Shown here: piece after piece, positions 6,382 to 7,300 of the stretch
Layout: every line of letters starts with the position of its first letter
Numbering within the stretch: the stretch's first letter is position 1
From: Alistipes sp.
GTDB taxonomy: Bacteria > Bacteroidota > Bacteroidia > Bacteroidales > Rikenellaceae
Assembly: GCA_017391185.1 (NCBI GenBank)
Contig: JAFOZN010000176.1
Coordinates: 1-7,300 of the forward strand
Direction: 5' to 3'
Length of the DNA: 7,300 nt
Program-made: the position numbers and the translations under genes
Notes under the pieces: model-generated
Told to the model about the DNA's origin: nothing
The model's database searches: none
Seen by the model: the letters and a program-made list of their open reading frames with translations, nothing else

Positions 6382-6412
6382 CAAAGAAACTTAAAAAATA
6401 TGATTATTCAAA
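6382..6412 (-). promoter_or_regulatory. Candidate promoter of the serC-serA-DUF1015 operon
   Basis: Read on the - strand, a TTTG (6412-6409) is followed after 19 bases by TTTCTTTG (6389-6382), which matches the Bacteroidota -7 consensus TAnnTTTG at all fixed positions but one (T for A). Spacing is right for this promoter class. A transcript would start near 6375 and carry a leader of about 55 bases before the serC ATG at 6320. A weaker alternative, CCTATTTG at 6360-6353, has the TTTG but lacks the TA. Confidence 0.45.
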
Positions 6413-6542
6413 ATCTTTACCAGCCAAATCACAACTCGATTGTAAGTTTTTGGGCGATTTTTCTCACAGTTAGGCATATATTGAGATTTTTTAATAACGA
6501 TATAATAGGAAAAAACATTCATTTTGTAAGAATTATATATAT

Positions 6543-6575
6543 TTTGATATTTATTTATTTCTATGCATATATTTG
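6543..6575 (+). promoter_or_regulatory. Strong Bacteroidota promoter match upstream of the sigma factor gene
   Basis: A TTTG at 6543-6546 (-33 element) is followed after 21 bases by a perfect TATATTTG at 6568-6575 (-7 element, consensus TAnnTTTG). Transcription should start near 6580-6584. That leaves an unusually long leader of about 155 bases before the sigma factor ATG at 6738, within which lies the T8-ended structure at 6627-6660. It could serve the sigma gene, a small RNA, or both. Confidence 0.55.
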
Positions 6576-6626
6576 TTGAAATTTAAGGTTTAAAAGGATA
6601 ATCGACTTAAAAATACTGCATAACGC

Positions 6627-6660
6627 CTCGCCACATCAAATGGGGATGAGAATTTTTTTT
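6627..6660 (+). terminator. Weak hairpin plus T8: possible attenuator or small-RNA terminator
   Basis: CTCGCC (6627-6632) can pair with GG-A-TGAG (6644-6650, one bulged A and one G-T pair), followed by AA and eight T's (6653-6660). An alternative inner stem pairs CATC (6634-6637) with GATG (6645-6648). The stem is imperfect, but a G-rich segment immediately before a long T run stands out in this A/T-rich leader. If active, it would stop most transcripts from the promoter at 6543-6575 after roughly 75-80 bases. Confidence 0.3.
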
Positions 6661-6737
6661 CCACATTTTAAGTCTTTTTCACATCCATCAACGTTTATAT
6701 ATGCAAAGATGCATCTAAAACACCAAACGAAAGAGAA

Positions 6738-7295
6738 ATGAACTACCTAAACAAAGATAACGATGGAGAAAAAACCGAATTAATAGCTCGGATAATGGAG
6801 CGCGAGAAAGAGAATCTGTTCAGATATGGATTTTATCATCTGGGATCAAAAAGCGACACTGAGGATATAATGCAGGATCTTTTTCTCAAGCTATGCAAAA
6901 AAGCCAAATCATTGCCACACAATGAGTCTGAACTAAAATGCTACATCATACGTTCGATGCAGAATGCGTGTTGCGACTGCCTGCGCCGTAAAAACAAATC
7001 ACCCGCCATAACACACCTACCGTTAGATATGGTTCTAAATTCAGCGAAGGAGATCCCCGCAGAGGAGATCACGCACACCAAACAAGCAGAGGAGTTTTTG
7101 CGGATAAACAGGCTTTTAGCAACTCTGCCACAAGAGCAGAGCGAGACTCTCAGACTGCGAATTTACTCGGAGTGTACGTTCAGCGAGATTGCAGAGATCA
7201 TGCAAGTGCCCGTCACAACAGCCAAATCCCGCTTCAAATATGGGATAGAGAAGTTGCGCGAGAATTTGGCTTTGGATAATTTTTTAACATTTTAA
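6738..7295 (+). CDS. ECF-type RNA polymerase sigma factor (sigma-70 family)
   Basis: This 185-residue protein has the two-domain ECF layout. Region sigma2 covers about residues 20-86: L-F-R-Y-G-F-Y-H-L-G, then D-T-E-D-I-M-Q-D-L-F-L-K-L (40-52), the core-polymerase contact, and N-A-C-C-D-C-L-R-R-K-N (76-86), the -10 recognition part. A short acidic linker follows, then sigma4 (about 121-177) with L-L-A-T-L-P-Q-E-Q-S-E-T-L-R-L-R and a helix-turn-helix from C-T-F-S-E-I-A-E-I-M to T-T-A-K-S-R-F-K-Y-G-I-E-K-L-R. It should direct polymerase to a small alternative regulon. In Bacteroidota such genes are usually followed by an anti-sigma gene, but the window ends 5 bases after the stop, so that cannot be seen. 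The ATG lies after a purine-rich GAAAGAGAA. The two extra cysteines in C-C-D-C (78-81), where most ECFs have non-cysteine residues around the conserved Asp, are unusual. No regulatory C-terminal domain is present. The target genes are unknown. Confidence 0.9.
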   Translation: MNYLNKDNDGEKTELIARIMEREKENLFRYGFYHLGSKSDTEDIMQDLFLKLCKKAKSLPHNESELKCYIIRSMQNACCDCLRRKNKSPAITHLPLDMVLNSAKEIPAEEITHTKQAEEFLRINRLLATLPQEQSETLRLRIYSECTFSEIAEIMQVPVTTAKSRFKYGIEKLRENLALDNFLTF

Positions 7296-7300
7296 ATTTA

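Larger units (their letters stand above)
6321..6737. other. 417-bp A/T-rich divergent intergenic region
   Basis: This region separates serC (leftward) from the sigma factor gene (rightward). It is markedly A/T-rich around 6370-6600 and contains no credible gene. It holds a candidate leftward promoter at 6382-6412, a strong rightward promoter match at 6543-6575, and a G-rich weak hairpin with a T8 run at 6627-6660. The 110 bases between 6413 and 6542 show nothing I can assign beyond A/T richness. The last 75 bases before the sigma gene have only a 5-bp ATGCA/TGCAT inverted repeat at 6701-6714. Confidence 0.7.

Noticed and set aside
6373..6579. 68-codon + strand open frame between serC and the sigma gene
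   Set aside because: It lies in very A/T-rich DNA, is biased to I/F/N/Y as expected by chance, overlaps both promoter candidates, and resembles no protein I know.
6701..6714. ATGCA-AAGA-TGCAT inverted repeat before the sigma gene as an operator
   Set aside because: A 5-bp arm in A/T-rich DNA is likely by chance. There is no second copy or other support for a binding site.
1..7300. CRISPR array, insertion sequence, tRNA/rRNA, phage or defence system
   Set aside because: I saw no regularly spaced repeats, transposase or integrase genes, terminal inverted repeats, tRNA-like cloverleaf sequences or defence-type proteins. Nearly all sequence is accounted for by metabolic and regulatory genes.

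Overview
The window looks like a chromosomal segment from a Bacteroidota bacterium, most likely a gut Bacteroidales member and possibly near Alistipes/Rikenellaceae. Three things point there. The promoter-like elements match the Bacteroidota primary-sigma consensus TAnnTTTG. Shine-Dalgarno sequences are essentially absent, and starts sit in A/T-rich DNA instead. The serC-serA-DUF1015 cluster, with a short SerA carrying a 'TPKKMGA' motif, is typical of the group. Genus-level placement is inference.

Left part, + strand (1-2893): the C-terminal part of an NhaC-family Na+/H+ antiporter enters from the left edge. It is followed 12 bases later by a secreted protein of unknown function with aromatic, carbohydrate-protein-like motifs. 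After a short intergenic region with a TATATTTG promoter element and two mutually exclusive small hairpins comes a lipoprotein with a xylose-isomerase-like (sugar phosphate isomerase/epimerase) TIM barrel. Its codon use is strongly biased, and cysteine clusters sit outside both ends of the barrel. A 16-bp inverted repeat then forms a terminator shared with the convergent operon.

Middle part, - strand (6320 down to 2970): a serine-biosynthesis operon, serC -> serA -> DUF1015. SerA oxidises 3-phosphoglycerate and SerC transaminates the product to phosphoserine. No SerB phosphatase is present. The DUF1015 protein starts one base after the serA stop and carries a D-G-H-H-R motif reminiscent of ParB/sulfiredoxin-fold free-serine kinases. 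It is therefore a reasonable candidate for a phosphoserine/serine step. An unexplained 35-codon in-frame open segment lies between serC and the conserved serA start, and an exact 11-bp direct repeat flanks that start codon.

Right part (6321-7300): a 417-bp A/T-rich divergent intergenic region holds a candidate serC promoter (- strand) and a well-formed TTTG-N21-TATATTTG promoter (+ strand). The latter lies more than 150 bases upstream of an ECF-type sigma factor gene that closes the window. Between that promoter and the gene is a G-rich weak hairpin followed by eight T's, which could be an attenuator or the end of a small RNA.

I see no mobile element, CRISPR array, tRNA or rRNA. Most of the window is ordinary metabolism. 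The points most worth pursuing are the DUF1015/serB question, the serA N-terminal segment, the cysteine-rich sugar-isomerase lipoprotein, and the leader structures.
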